Shown piece after piece: positions 31,640 through 43,001 of a DNA stretch of 64,000 nt. The position numbers were made by a program, and so were the translations under genes. Position 1 is the first letter of the stretch, and the number at the start of each line of letters is the position of its first letter. The notes under the pieces were generated by a model, which saw only the letters and a list, made by a program, of their open reading frames with translations, was not told the DNA's origin and searched no databases. This DNA is from Rheum nobile (lineage: Eukaryota; Streptophyta; Magnoliopsida; Caryophyllales; Polygonaceae), in assembly GCA_027886185.1 (NCBI GenBank), contig WOAB01000563.1, positions 1,488,001 through 1,552,000 of the forward strand, read 5' to 3'.

Positions 31640-33852
31640 TGAGTTTTTGTCAAGGCTTCATCCAATAGTGAAGCTTCATCAGATCTGATCGAATCGATCA
31701 GAGCTGAAATTAGAAAGGAGTTTGAAGGTGAATTAGATAAAAGGGTGGCTGAGGCCCTCCAAAAGCAACTACGCTCCATGTTACATATAAATCAACCAAA
31801 CTCCACTTCAACTCCCGTTCTTGAACTTAATGTTAATGCTTCCTATACCACTCGTCCTGATTCTACACCGCAACCACGTGAGCTAAAGGTATGATTGAGT
31901 TTGAGTATTATCATGAACTCTTCATGCTAAGACCTCTTATAACATGAATTAAAATTCCATGCCACAACCTTAGTCTTGCATTTTTCATTTTACTTTATAT
32001 GCAGGAAAGGACTCCATGCCATCTTTCCCTTGAGGATAAAGATTCTGGTAACAAAGTGCTCGTAGCGGATGGTATGGTACAACCCTCAAACGGTGCATCA
32101 TCCCAACACTTTACACCGATGAAGCCTGATCACTACAAAGTCCAAGTTGATTTTTTTTATGATGGACATAATGATGATATTCTTCCGGTACCTACGGGTG
32201 ATGGTTTCACTAACTTAGGCGGTGCTCAGGGTAGTTTCGTGCAATGGCCGATCCGCTTAGTGATTTTCGAAGACGACGAGGTAAGACCTTTGTGCTCAAT
32301 AATAATGTACACCACATTACTCACTCTTGCTCATCTATAATTCTATATATAGGACTATACTCCACGCCCAACAAAGAAGTCCAAGTCATTTCTCTCTAAA
32401 AAGGTGGATGACAGCGCCAAAAATACAAAGGTAAGACCTTTGTGCTCAATAATACAAATGTTACTTCATTATTATTTTTTGGAAATTTCATGTCCAAATA
32501 ACTCTTAAGTCTCAGTCCAACAAAGAGGCGATTGGTAGCTGTGATCGTAAAACGGAAGAATCAGCCGCCAAAAGGAAGAAAGCAGAAAACGAAGAAATTC
32601 AAGGTCATGGCCAGTTATGCAAATACTTGCATTTTATTATGTCTTCGGCGCCGGGTGGTATATATGATAGTACTCCCATCCTTATGGATGCCTCGGTTTG
32701 GATATATGTGAGAGATCAAGAAACATATGTCACTGCATCCGATGTAGAAGAGTTCCTTAAGGGGGCGTGCTTAAACATTTCTGTGATTCAAGTCTACATG
32801 ATGTAAATGTTTTGATCAGTCTTTATCTTTTAATTGTCAACTATCATTCTTAATCATTTTTTCTTTAATCATTTTTACATTACCATTCATAATCGTTTAA
32901 TCAAATACCTTTAAATGTGCATGTATTTATTGGACAATCACACATATGCATTTGAAAATTCTCGAATTGGGTTCATTTGTCCTGAGATAGTGTCAAGCAC
33001 TAGAATCAGGGCCGATGCAACTGTTCCAGCATATTACTTGCAACGTGTGTTCAATGCTGAAACTGTTAAGAATACGATTAAAGATTCTAACAGTGCCAAA
33101 TTGTTTTTGCTCCCATATAATCAAGAGTAAGTGTTTTCAATAAGTTTCATATATAATAAGATATTAAGCAATCATTAATATTTATCAATTTACTTTTAAA
33201 TGATGCAGCAATCATTGGATTCTGTACGTGAAAGACCTATTTAGAGCACATGTCTATCTTTTCGATTCTCTAAAAGGTCAAGGCAACATAACGACTGATG
33301 CATCTGGAATCATGAATTTGTAAGTTATTTTGCTTACGAATTAGTTTTTTTTGGAATATTAACAATATCAGTTTCATGAGTGTATTATGTTGATTTTCTA
33401 GGGCATTTCAAGTGTATAAGTATCAAGGTGGGAAGTGCGAGAAATTAATAGGAAAACGTAAGACGTTGAGAGTCTGCAATATAGAGGTACATATAGCATT
33501 TTATACGCTTTAGGTTTGTTTATTTATAATCAAAGGCCTTGTATCTAAGACAACCCCCTTATGTTGTGTAATTAGTGCGCTCAACAAAGCGGCGGAACCG
33601 AGTGTGGCTATTATGTCATGAAGTTCATGTTAGATATAGTCACGAGACTCTATGACGCTAATGACCGACTAGATAAGGTATGTAACTTAACTAACTATAT
33701 ATTGATAGTATTTGTGTTTTTTGTCAATAATTTCTGTGTTTTTTATGAAGCTATATCCTAAGTGGAAGACATCGTATACTTATGAAGAAATGGATGTTGT
33801 TCGTGAGCAATGGGCACAATATTTTACATCGAAGTATTTATTATCGGATTGA
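31640..33852 (+). CDS. CACTA second gene with C48 (Ulp1/SUMO-protease-like) domain
   Basis: This appears as a multi-exon gene. Joined in frame by GT-AG introns are exons ending near 31888, 32280, 32430, 32812, 33126 (GTAAGT), 33316 (GTAAGT), 33486 and 33677. The last exons hold the C48 core: NHWILYVKDLF (His), VYLFDSL (Asp), CAQQSGGTECGYYVMKF (Gln and Cys), ending YTYEEMDVVREQWAQYF and a stop near 33852. Ulp1-like genes are known passengers in plant CACTA elements. One intron (32813-32918) lacks a clear AG acceptor. The 5' end is uncertain, because its first exon overlaps the transposase tail in another frame. Confidence 0.72.
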
Positions 33853-34317
33853 ACTTGTTTTTACTTGTCATGTAAACTGTTATTGAGAACCTGACTGTAC
33901 TCTGATGAAATCTGTTGTTGGTTGTATATTATTCTGTGAATAAAATCAGGAACCTATTCTGCAATGTGTGTATGGTGCATCATAAATCCAAAAAAATCCA
34001 AAAGAAAAGAAGGGACTTATAGAGGCGGACTTGTATGTCCGCCTCTATAAGTACATAGACGCTGACTCGGCCGAGTTCTGGGCCGAGTCAGCGTCTACTT
34101 GTTGAGGCGGGCCTCCGAAGCCCGCCTCAACAAGTCCCTCATTTTGGCGCCAAAGTGAGGGACTTGTTAAGGCGGGCTTCGGAGGCCCGCCTCAATAAGG
34201 TCCTTTTAGAGGCGTAAAATGCCCGCCTCAAAAAGTGTCCCTACTTGTTGCAGCCCCCTTAGTTGAAGCGAATGGTGTTTGCCTCAATAAGTGTCCAAAG
34301 GCCCGCCTCTATAAGGA
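33853..34317. repeat. CACTA 3' untranslated and subterminal repeat region
   Basis: After an AT-rich tail (to about 34012), GAGGCGGGC/GCCCGCCTC motifs recur, including facing pairs around GACGCTGACTCGGCCGAGTT and its inverse. The region mirrors 26236-26620. Confidence 0.8.
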
Positions 34318-34332
34318 TTTTTTCCACTAGTG
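34318..34332 (-). repeat. CACTA right terminal inverted repeat
   Basis: TTTTTTCCACTAGTG, followed by the AAA target duplication. Confidence 0.93.
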
Positions 34333-34908
34333 AAAATATCAAATCTAGTCAAAGCAAGGGAACTAGTAAAAGCAACCGGAAAAACTAGTTTAGGGAAATC
34401 ATTCCCAGAAGTAACCTTAAGGACTCAAAAGGTTCTCGATTTAATGCTTTGGTGAATATATCGACAATTTGATCTTCAGTCCTACAATGTTCTAGCATAA
34501 TATTCCCTTTTTCAACATGATCACGCAAGAAATGATGCCTAATATCTATATGCTAGGTCCTAACATGAGGAACTGAATACTACACACAGTTAAAGGCACT
34601 AGAAACATCACACATGATAAGAATAGTGTCAAGGGAACATACCTTGACCACTAAGATGATTCCAACAATAGGACTTGGGAAATATAAGCATCAGAAGTGA
34701 CGAATTTCCTCATTTACGTCAGTTCCCCATTAGCATTGGAGTTCCCTTCATTGTTTTCTGCTTCTTCATACAAATCTTTCTTTAACAAAGGATATATTCC
34801 CCTTGTTATTCCTCTGAAGTGAGATGAGCGTAAAAAATCTTCAATTCTGTGTCCCAATCATTAATTCTCAATTTGTAGGGAACTAGACATCTCACTTTAA
34901 CCTGCAAT
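34333..34908 (-). other. S3 interior right of the CACTA, with an RNase H trace
   Basis: 34400-34560 still resembles the last RNase H codons (minus strand DQIVDIFTKAL-like). The remainder has no gene and resembles 42090-42700 of S7. Most of pol is gone. Confidence 0.6.
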
Positions 34909-36104
34909 TCAATTAAGACTTATGCACCCAGACAAGCTTGACTTTTCTGGGTTTGTGGGAATAAGAGTTCCTTTGCTCCTGTAGGTTAGCTGGGTAATAC
35001 ACATGACCACCAATCTCAACATCCAATTCCTTTTCCTACGACTTTCTTCAATTTGTCTTTTCTTATAAATGCAATCATGAATATAATGACCATTTTTACC
35101 ACAATGCCAACAAACACGGTTGTAAACAACATGACCATATTTACCATGACTAGGCCTAAAGGGATTCTCCATTTTTCTCCATTGAAAGTCAATTCCTTTA
35201 CTTGAGTTCCCTTAGGCTTGGTTAACATACATGTGATGAGCATTCTGACCATGAAATCAATCCTTTACTTTTGAGGGTCCTTGTTCAAGAACCTTAACCT
35301 TTTCTTCAAGAAATTGATTTTTATCACGACAGGTTTGAAGAGCTTTATCAAGAATGTCATTTTTCTCAGCTAGTTCCCTAGACAGTTTTTCTCTAGCAGA
35401 AGAGCAACTATCATCAGAATTCTCATCACCATATCCAATTCCATATCTAGATTTAACAAAGACAGTTTGATTGACAGTTTTTTCATTAATAGAAGTAGTC
35501 AACACATCAAGCTTATCTATGATCTCAACAAGAAAATCATTTTCTGGACTAAGGGAACTTTGACAATTCTTAGCATGCTTAAGTTCCTTTCTAATCACAA
35601 CACAATTGTACTGCTCTTGAAAAGGAACTAGCACATCTTAAAGATTTTGCAAGCTTTAAGATGTGCTAGTTCCTTTTCAAGAGCAGTACAATTATCACAT
35701 GAAACATGGGAAACGTTAGACATGCTTGTAGAATCTTTAAGTTGTGCTAGTTCCTTTTCAAGAGCAGTACATGAATCGCACTTTCTAGAGGAACTAAAGA
35801 GCAATTTTTCAGTTTCATCAAGTTTCTTGCTCCAAACAGAATTTTCAGTAGATAAGCATGAAGTTTCTTCTTCACATTCATCTAGTTTTTCCTGAAGGGA
35901 ACTGTTTTCCTTTCCAAGTTTCTTAATGATCTTTATCAATTGTTTCTTATCACATTCAAGAAGAGATTTAGTAAAGTCAGAAGAGAATACCTCAGAGTCA
36001 TCTGATTTCGTTGAGTCCTCAACCATTAAACACCTTTCTCCTTTCTTTCGAATGTGAGGCTTGTTGATCGAAATTCCCAGAGTGAATTCACTTGAGCTAG
36101 TCAT
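34909..36104 (-). pseudogene. S3 gag derivative, capsid domain deleted and frame broken
   Basis: It starts MTSSSEFTLGISINKPH (36104) but jumps from RKKGE to RCLMVEDSTKS, losing the capsid domain and first zinc knuckle. The coiled-coil part follows (LLECDKKQLIKIIKKL) and carries a duplicated SCTALEKELA / NCTALEKELA repeat. Near 35630 the frame is broken by a perfect 40-bp inverted repeat. The second half continues with SINEKTVNQTVFVKSRYG, and near 35090 the second zinc knuckle CWHCGKNGHYIHDC. No active Gag is expected. Confidence 0.8.
35604..35693. repeat. Perfect 40-bp inverted repeat with 10-base loop in S3 gag
   Basis: 35604-35643 is the exact reverse complement of 35654-35693 (loop 35644-35653). 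The right arm is the normal gag sequence, related to the next unit at 35741-35773. The left arm is an inverted extra copy and coincides with the gag frame break. Confidence 0.93.
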
Positions 36105-36141
36105 CTTGAAATATGTAAACTAACACAAATCTAGAGCGCCT

Positions 36142-36153
36142 GCTCTGATACCA
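36142..36153 (-). other. S3 primer-binding site
   Basis: Minus TGGTATCAGAGC, two bases from the LTR. Confidence 0.9.
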
Positions 36154-36155
36154 AT

Positions 36156-37037
36156 TGTAGGATCGTACGTGTTAGCAATCAAAGGGAACTGGGAGTCCAG
36201 TTCCTTAGCAGCGGAATAAGTAAACAATAACAGAATCAAAACAAGTTCCTTAGAGTGGGAACCTTTGATAACCAACTAGTTATCCAGGATAAAACCCACT
36301 ACCTCTCTTGCAAGAGGATTTCAAAGTCTACTTCTTGTATTAATGCTTCGATTACAATCAACTAGAATAGAACACACAGATTAAAGACTTAAGACACACT
36401 TAAGACTCTCTACCTAGTTCGACCTAATCAAGCACACAACAAGCAAGTGACTTACACAGTTCTTCTCACAAGAACAAGGACGATTTCTCTTCACATTTTC
36501 TCTTCACGTTCAACTCTGTATGAATTCTTGAATTTCGTTAAATCGTTAAAGATGAGAGAGTTTCAATTACTTTACTTATACATTTCGTCCATGTAGAATC
36601 ATATCTACAATGGGATGATTTGCATAAATAAAATAACCAAAATAAATCAAAAAAGATAATATTTGTTACCAAATAATATCTTTCCCGATTTTACATATTT
36701 TTGCTTCCATAAAAGATATTCAAAGAATCTCCTAAATATATGGAAACAAGGATATCTTTTATATTCTCTCTCTAAGATAAATTATCTACCCTAATAAGCC
36801 AGCCGCCGCTCTTGATATATCTTTACAGCTAGCGCAGCTTCGTTGTTCCTCAGTTCCCATGTCAGTTTCCAAAACTGACTTCTTGGTATATGTTCTTCTT
36901 TTCTCGAACCTGAGTTCCCTGTTCAACTACACATGTGGAACTATTAGTAGTAAAGTGTTTGTCATCGTCAAAACTAGGAAAACTGAGGAAGGAAACTAGG
37001 TAGGGAACTAGAGTTCCCAAAAGTTCACTTCCTAACA
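36156..37037 (-). repeat. S3 5' LTR
   Basis: 882 bp, TGTAGGATCGTACG...TTCCTAACA. It differs from 24166-25064 by scattered substitutions and the missing short duplication. Confidence 0.92.
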
Positions 37038-37498
37038 GTTTAGGAGGTTAAAAAGTAGTTTTAGCGGTTAAGTTAGTTAAAAACCCGCCAAAACTCCCTT
37101 CCCGGCAAGACGCACGGTTTGTGACAAACCGTGCCCCAAACCGTGCCTTCCTTCAGAGAGCCAGAAATCGAGTTCTGGGACACCGCACGGTTTGTGACAA
37201 ACCGTGCCACAAATCGTGCGGATTTATAGAAACCAAATCCGGCTTCTATTTTGCCCTGGCACGGTTTGTCCCCACATGCACGGTTTGTCACAAACTGTGC
37301 ACGTCCTTAGGACCCCCGAAAACTCCTTCTCGGTGTCCACCTCTTGAACCCTGACACGTTTCGTAACTCCGAGTCCGAAACCACGCACACGAGTGTGCAC
37401 TCCACACCCCCGAGACTCGTTATGCGCCGAACGAACTCCTTAAGTCTTGAGCAAATCCCGACTCCACTAAATGGCCGATGACACTAAAATCACCAACA
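37038..37498 (-). repeat. C2 5' LTR, right part
   Basis: It resumes with GTTTAGGAGG, repeats the target GTTTA, carries the GCACGGTTTGT palindrome cluster from 37112 and ends ATCACCAACA. ATTGT follows. Confidence 0.87.
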
Positions 37499-39340
37499 AT
37501 TGTTGTGATCAATTGTGAATCTCACATTGGAATTGTGTGGAATTCAAGCCTATTATACAAGTAGATGAGTTACTCCTCCTATTAAGCTTATGTGTTGTGT
37601 TTTGTGGTCGGGTCTATATACATACATCTCCCCGCAACATAGCTGTTTTGGTGGCGGTGGTAGTGAGCTTTGTTTTAGTGATGGTCGTCACAAAGTCACC
37701 ACATGATCGAGTTTGCAAGTGCAATGTCTTGGGTTAACACGTTGAGCTTGTCTTCAGTGGTATCTTCAGGCTGAGAGTCAACCTTGTAACTAAATCCTTC
37801 ACGATGTATTAGAGATATTGTTGTTATTATCTTGTATATTTAGATACTGTGGATTATTCTATCTTATCTTGTATATATTCATGAATGAGAAAGGCAAAAA
37901 TCTTTTTCACAAAATTATCTCTTTTCTCTTTCTTCATGGTATCAAATTTCCTATTAATTTCAATAAAGCATATTCATTATTTGACTTGATTCATTGTGAT
38001 GTCTGGGGTCCGTATCAGACAACATCTCTTATTGAGGCTTCCTATTTCTTGACCATTGTTGATGATTGCTCTCGTGCTGTTTGGGTTTATTTGCTCATGT
38101 ATAAGACTGAGGTCGTTGTCTCTATTTAAATTTTTTTGCTATGATCCAGACTCAGTTTCACAAGCCTATCAGACGTGTCCGTGCAAATAACGACACTGAA
38201 TTCCTGCCTCTTCGTTCCTACTTTGCTGATAAGGGCGTACTTTTTGAGACGTCTTGCGTCTACACTCCTCAGTAGAATAGGAGGGTTGAACGCAAGCACA
38301 AACACATACTCAACGTAGCCCGCACGCTTCGTTTTCAGGCGTAGCTTCCCGTGTCATTTTGGGGAGAATGCGTCCTTACATCATGTTATTTGATCAATCT
38401 CATACCCTCTACTGTTCTTCAGGGTAAGACTCCCTTTGAGGTTCTACATGTTGTTGCACCAAATTACAATTATTTTAAGGGTTTTGGATGCTTGCTTCCA
38501 AAGTACCTCGTGATGGTGACAAGTTTGCTGCTAGAAGCAGATTTTACATCTTTATTGGCTAGAAAACTTGGTAGGATTCAATTGTAAATTTCACATTGGA
38601 ATTGTGAGAAATTCAAGCTTAGTATATCAGTAGGCGCAATTTCTCCTATTGTCAATTGATTTTAAAATGAAATCTCGTCGGACTTATGTGCTGGACTTGG
38701 CAGTTAGGCTCATACGGACATGTTCCCGCAACAAGTGGTGTTAAAGCCAACATTCGGCTTGTGCCCACACATTGTTTGTGGGGATTCCTAAGTGAGGGGA
38801 TATTGTTGTGATCAATTGTGAATCTCACATTGGAATTGTGTGGAATTCAAGCCTATTATACAAGTAGATGAGTTACTCTTCCTATTAAGCTTATGTGTTG
38901 TGTTTTGTGGCTGGGTCTATACGTACATCTCCCCGCAACATAACCGTTTTGGTGGCGGTGGTAGTGAGCTTTGTTTTAGTGGTGGTCGTCACAAAGTCAC
39001 CACATACTCGAGTTTGCAAGTGCAATGTCTTGGGTTAACACGTTGAGCTTGTCTTCAGTGGTATCTTCCGGCTGAGAGTCAATCTTGTAACTAAATCCTT
39101 CACGATATATGTATTAGAAATATTGTTGTTATTATCTTGTATATTTAGATAATGTGGATTATTCTATCTTATCTTGTATATATTCATGAATGAGAAAGGC
39201 AAAAAAAAATTTCACAAAATTATCTCTTTTCTCTTTTTCCGTGGTATAAATTTTCCTAGACTTGATTCATTGTGATGTCTGGGGTCTGTATCAAACAACC
39301 TCTCTTATTGGGGCTTCCTATTTTTTGATGCTCAAGATAA
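37499..39340 (+). mobile_element. Degenerate short-LTR Copia element, partly tandemly repeated
   Basis: In order: short LTR 37501-37639, interior with integrase remnant, second-type LTR 38569-38733 with PBS-like TGGTGTTAAAGCC (38736) and purine tract (about 38790-38800), short LTR 38804-38940, then a second, shorter copy of the same interior to about 39335. The left edge is 8424-8661 (or 18709-18946), split off by C2. The LTR types differ clearly but share CACATTGGAATTGTG and end CCCGCAACA. Confidence 0.7.
37818..38565 (+). pseudogene. Copia integrase remnant of the short-LTR element
   Basis: Fragments read IHCDVWGPY, FLTIVDDCSRAVWVYLL, then after a stop VRANNDTEFLPL, RRVERKHKHIL, FWGECVLTSCYLINLIP and GKTPFEVLH. 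These are the D, D and E blocks of a Copia integrase core. Stops occur near 38127, 38274 and 38342. It is cut at 38565 by the next LTR. The repeated interior at 38941-39335 keeps only the IHCDVWG block. Confidence 0.75.
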
Positions 39341-40116
39341 AACCACACAGCTCTAGAAATTTGATGAGTGATGCTGAGCATCACCGAAAGAAATCATCGC
39401 CATTTCCTCATTTCCTTAATTACCCTTATTTTTTTCTCATAATAACACGATAACCTAATCATTGTACCGTCTTTTTCCCTATTTAACTCAGTTTGATCTA
39501 TTGAATACAAAACTGATAGTCGGAAAACTGAATTGATGTTTCTTCTCTAAGAGAAACAAACTGACAAAAACAACACATTGGTGATGCTCTCTGTTTAATA
39601 AGTGGGTGCTATATATTAATTTTTTTTTTATAAATAGATCTATTTCAGACTAAGAATACACCTCTGCGCGCACCGAGGAGACAAGTGCGGGATTGCTCAG
39701 GCCACCAACGTGAACATGCATCTACTCAATTCTGATCGAATTCTTGGCACCACAGGCATCCCGACACTGCTTGAACAAGAATTCACCTCTGCGCACCGAG
39801 GAGACCAGTGCGGGATTGCTCAGCCTCGGGTGAGGTGTGTTAAACCGAATCAAAGAGATCTAATTGATTTCGATACTGGTATGGCCGGAGGTGTTGAGAT
39901 CGATTGGCGTAAGTGTCCGAATACGAGTCGGTTACAACAATGATTGAGATTTGTGATGTTTCGCGAAGAAAATTTAGTTTACTGGAGTTCGAGAGAGTAG
40001 AGGGTAATACGGTCACAAAAAGGAAAAATGGAGACACCGAACATGAAATGTGGTGACATTTAGCAATTCTGAATTTGATTTGATTTGTTTTGTTTGAAAT
40101 TCGATTGATTCAAAAC
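39341..40116. other. Unassigned low-repeat DNA left of S7
   Basis: The only structure seen is an imperfect 43-bp direct repeat (CACCTCTGCG...GCGGGATTGCTCAG at about 39660-39699 and 39783-39821). A 77-codon ORF spans it, but I recognise no domain. It may be an old host sequence split by S7, since 45033 onward is the other flank. Confidence 0.45.
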
Positions 40117-40967
40117 TGTAGGATCGTACGTGTTAGTAATCAAAGAAAACTGAGAGTTCAGTTCCTTAGCAATAGAATAAGTAAACAATCACAAAATCAA
40201 GTCTAATTCCTTAGAGTGAGAACCTTTGATAACCAACTAATTATCCAGGATAAAATCCATTACCTCTCTTTCAAGAGGATTTGAAAGTCTACTTCTTTTA
40301 TTAATGCTTCGATTATAATCAACTAGGATAGAACACACATATTAAAGTCTTAAGACACACTAAAGACTCTCTACCTAGTTCGACCAAATCAAGCACACAA
40401 CAAACAAGTGACTTACAGTTCTTCTTCAAAGAACTAAGCTCTGTTTTCTTATTCGTAAGCAATGTGAGTGAATACGTAATTGTGAGAGAGTTTGACTACT
40501 CTATTTATGTAACTTAATTGATGGAAAAACGAATCTCCAACAACCGAATTACACAAATAAAACAATCAAAAAGTAATCGGAAAGATAATATTTGTTACCA
40601 AATATAATCTTCCACGATTTTACACTTTTTTGTTTCCATAAAAGATATACTTTTAACTCCTAAGATAATATGGAAACATGATAATCTTTAACTTCTCTCT
40701 CCAAGTAAAGATCTACCCTAATCGGATCGCCGCCGCTCTTCATCTCTTGTTCCAAGTTCTTTCGGCGTCAACGTCATTCAGTTCCTTGTGCCAGTTCCCA
40801 AATCTGGCGTCTTGGTCTCCGTCTTGTGCTTCCAATTCCCGAGTTTCCTGTTTATCAACACTTATGGAAATATTAATAGCAAAAGTGTTTATCATCGTCA
40901 AAACTAGAAAAACTGAGGAAGGGAACTAGATAGGGAACTGGAGTTCCCAAAAGTTCACTTCCTAACA
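40117..40967 (-). repeat. S7 3' LTR
   Basis: TGTAGGATCGTACG...CACTTCCTAACA. It differs from its partner at scattered sites. Confidence 0.92.
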
Positions 40968-43001
40968 TTTCCCCCCTTTTGATGATGACAAACATGTAGA
41001 ACCTGACATATCTAAAATAGGCATGAATGATATGAAGCATGATATATAAGGTAGGCTAGATGTAGAACGATCAATAGTGAATTGCATATTCCCCCTTAAC
41101 AAATAACCGGTTCCTGAATTCCTCCTTAAGAGAACAACCAGTTCAGAGTTACTTTCATCCTATTAGTTCCAGGTTAAAGAGTTCATTCCCCCTTTTGACA
41201 TCATCGAAAAGAAACAGTTAGATGATAAGCAAAGAAAATTTAGAGAGAACCAATGACTTATTCTGAACTCTAGAGAAATGGCGCCGTAATAGAAGTTGAA
41301 GGCAAGACTTAACAATGCAAGGACATCAAAATATTTCATTAAATATAAGAAGAACAGAGATGACACAAAAACAAAGGATAGCACTCAGATACACACAAAA
41401 AAAGATCATAATATGGAAGATGGATCCTAAGAGAACTAAGGGCTCCGTGTCTTCTGAGTAGGGAACCGGGAGAACTACTCATCAGGCTTCTGCTCTTCCT
41501 CAATTTTCTTCTCTTCGGGCTGCACAAATGGCTTCTTTCTTTCAACCCCTTTTTTTTTTTAAATAAGGGAACACACATATTTTTTTATATATTCAAGAAT
41601 AGGAAACCCAGATCAGCACTCCAACGTTCACAAGATCTTTTGCATTATTTTTTCTCGGGAAGCAGCGAAATTCCAGCAGATTTGAATTCTGGACGTTGAG
41701 AGCAATTCCCAGTTCCTTTCCTCAATTTGTGACACGGAACATGATAGATATGGGTACATTTATGTAGGGAACCAAGCAACACTAAAACAAATACATACCC
41801 ATGATCAAGAGAAAAGAGGTTGGCAATTTTGACACCATAAAGATAATTCCCAGATTTGGACTAAGGAGGGCTCATAGGGATTTAAGCAATGCAGTTGAGG
41901 CCAACAAAGAGATGTAATCAAGGTTCAATTATACCATAAAATCATGAAATCATGCAAGATAATTAAGATCATGCTTTAGAACAACTATTACAGGACATGC
42001 GAGGCCATCACAAGATCAAATTTCATCAATATTGTCAATGAAATCATAAAAAAGATCAAATCTAGTCAAAGCAAGGGAACTAGTAAAAGCAACCGGAACA
42101 ACTAGTTTAGGGAAATCATTCCCAGAAGCAACCTTAGGGTCTCAAACGGTTCCCGATTTAATGCTTTGGTGAATATATCGGCAATTTGATCCTCAGTCCT
42201 ACACTTGTTCTAGCAAAATGTTCCCTTTTTCAACATGATCCGCAAGAAATGATGCCTTATATCTATATGCTTGGTCCTAGCATGAGGAACTGAATACTAC
42301 ACAAAGTTAAAGGCACTAGAAACATCACACATGATAAGAATAGTGTCAAAGGAACATACCTTGACCACCAAGATGATTCCAACAATAGGACTTGGGAAAT
42401 ATAAGAATCTGAAGTGACGAATTTCCTCATTTACGTCAATTCCCCCTGAATCATTGACTTATGTTACTTGTAGTTCTTTTGATATTATCATTGGGAACTA
42501 ACGTCAGCAACATATGATCCTCCATCATTTCCATTAGCATTGGAGTTCCTTTCATTGTTTTCTGCTTCTTCATACAAATCTTTCTTTAACAAATGATATA
42601 TTCCCCTTGTTATTCCTTTGAAGTGAGATGAGCTAGATCAAATCTTCAATTCTGCATCCCAATCATCAATTCTCATTCTGTAGGGAACTATGCATCTCAC
42701 TTCAACCTGTAATACAATTAAGACTTACGCACCCAGACACGCTTGGCTTTTCTGGGTTTGTGGTAATGGGAGTTCCTTTGCACCTGCAGGTTAGTTGGGT
42801 AATGCACATGACCACCAATCTCAACATTCAAGTTCCTTTTCCTATGACTTTCTTCAATTTGCCTTTTCTTATGAATGCAATTGAATATAATGACCATTTT
42901 TACCACAATGCCAACAAACATGGTTATACACAACATGACCATATTTTCTTTTACCGGGACAAAAAGGTTTTCCCGGTTTCCTCTCATGGAAGTCAATTCC
43001 C
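40968..43001 (-). other. S7 interior without pol
   Basis: Polypurine tract first, then noncoding sequence shared with S3. Near 42100-42260 is a decayed RNase H end. 42718-43001 holds the decayed Gag C-terminus, with a knuckle-like CWHCGKNGHYIQ lacking its usual last cysteine pattern. No intact gene is seen. Confidence 0.65.

Larger units (their letters stand above)
27835..31688 (+). pseudogene. CACTA TNP2-type transposase, disabled
   Basis: The start MSHPWMYGD is typical of the transposase-associated N-terminal domain, which has zinc-type CPCRDCKN and HLFHRGF. Then follow CPNDCMLYR and CPKCGASHYKRKW, the TNP2 core (LRWHAEGRKKDG, DSPQW, ISGPKQPGNDIDVYLAPL, EQACPICEED) and, after the solo LTR (29361-30836), DLPYWKDLSVRHCLDVIHIEKNV and a C-terminal block to 31688. 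A TGG-to-TGA change puts a stop at 28603-28605, inside a conserved block that otherwise stays in frame. The LTR insertion splits the gene a second time. It cannot make transposase. Confidence 0.9.
26220..34332 (+). mobile_element. CACTA (En/Spm-type) DNA transposon, 8.1 kb
   Basis: Terminal inverted repeats CACTAGTGGAAAAAA (26220-26234) and TTTTTTCCACTAGTG (34318-34332) are perfect over 15 bp. A 3-bp duplication AAA flanks them, and the rejoined flanks match unbroken S7 sequence near 42050. GAGGCGGGC-type subterminal repeats crowd both ends. The interior holds a TNP2-type transposase (disabled), a C48/Ulp1-like protease gene, a captured host-like exon and a nested solo LTR. Confidence 0.93.
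24166..37037 (-). mobile_element. Non-autonomous Sirevirus derivative S3 carrying a nested CACTA element
   Basis: LTRs at 24166-25064 and 36156-37037 are flanked by a perfect 5-bp duplication, GTTTA (24161-24165, 37038-37042). Own sequence is about 4.8 kb; the other 8.1 kb is the CACTA at 26220-34332. The interior has a gag without the capsid domain, a second zinc knuckle, and only traces of the RNase H end. The lack of pol and the layout match S7, so both appear to derive from one deletion derivative mobilised by an autonomous relative. Confidence 0.88.
18947..37498 (-). mobile_element. Ty1/Copia element C2, copy B, complete but split by S3
   Basis: C2 sequence occupies 18947-24165 and 37038-37498. 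Flanks are ATTGT at 18942-18946 and ATTGT at 37499-37503, a perfect 5-bp target duplication. The rejoined target matches the uninterrupted relative at 38796-38815. S3 (24166-37037) sits inside the 5' LTR. Pol and gag are degenerate, so the element is not autonomous. Confidence 0.88.
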
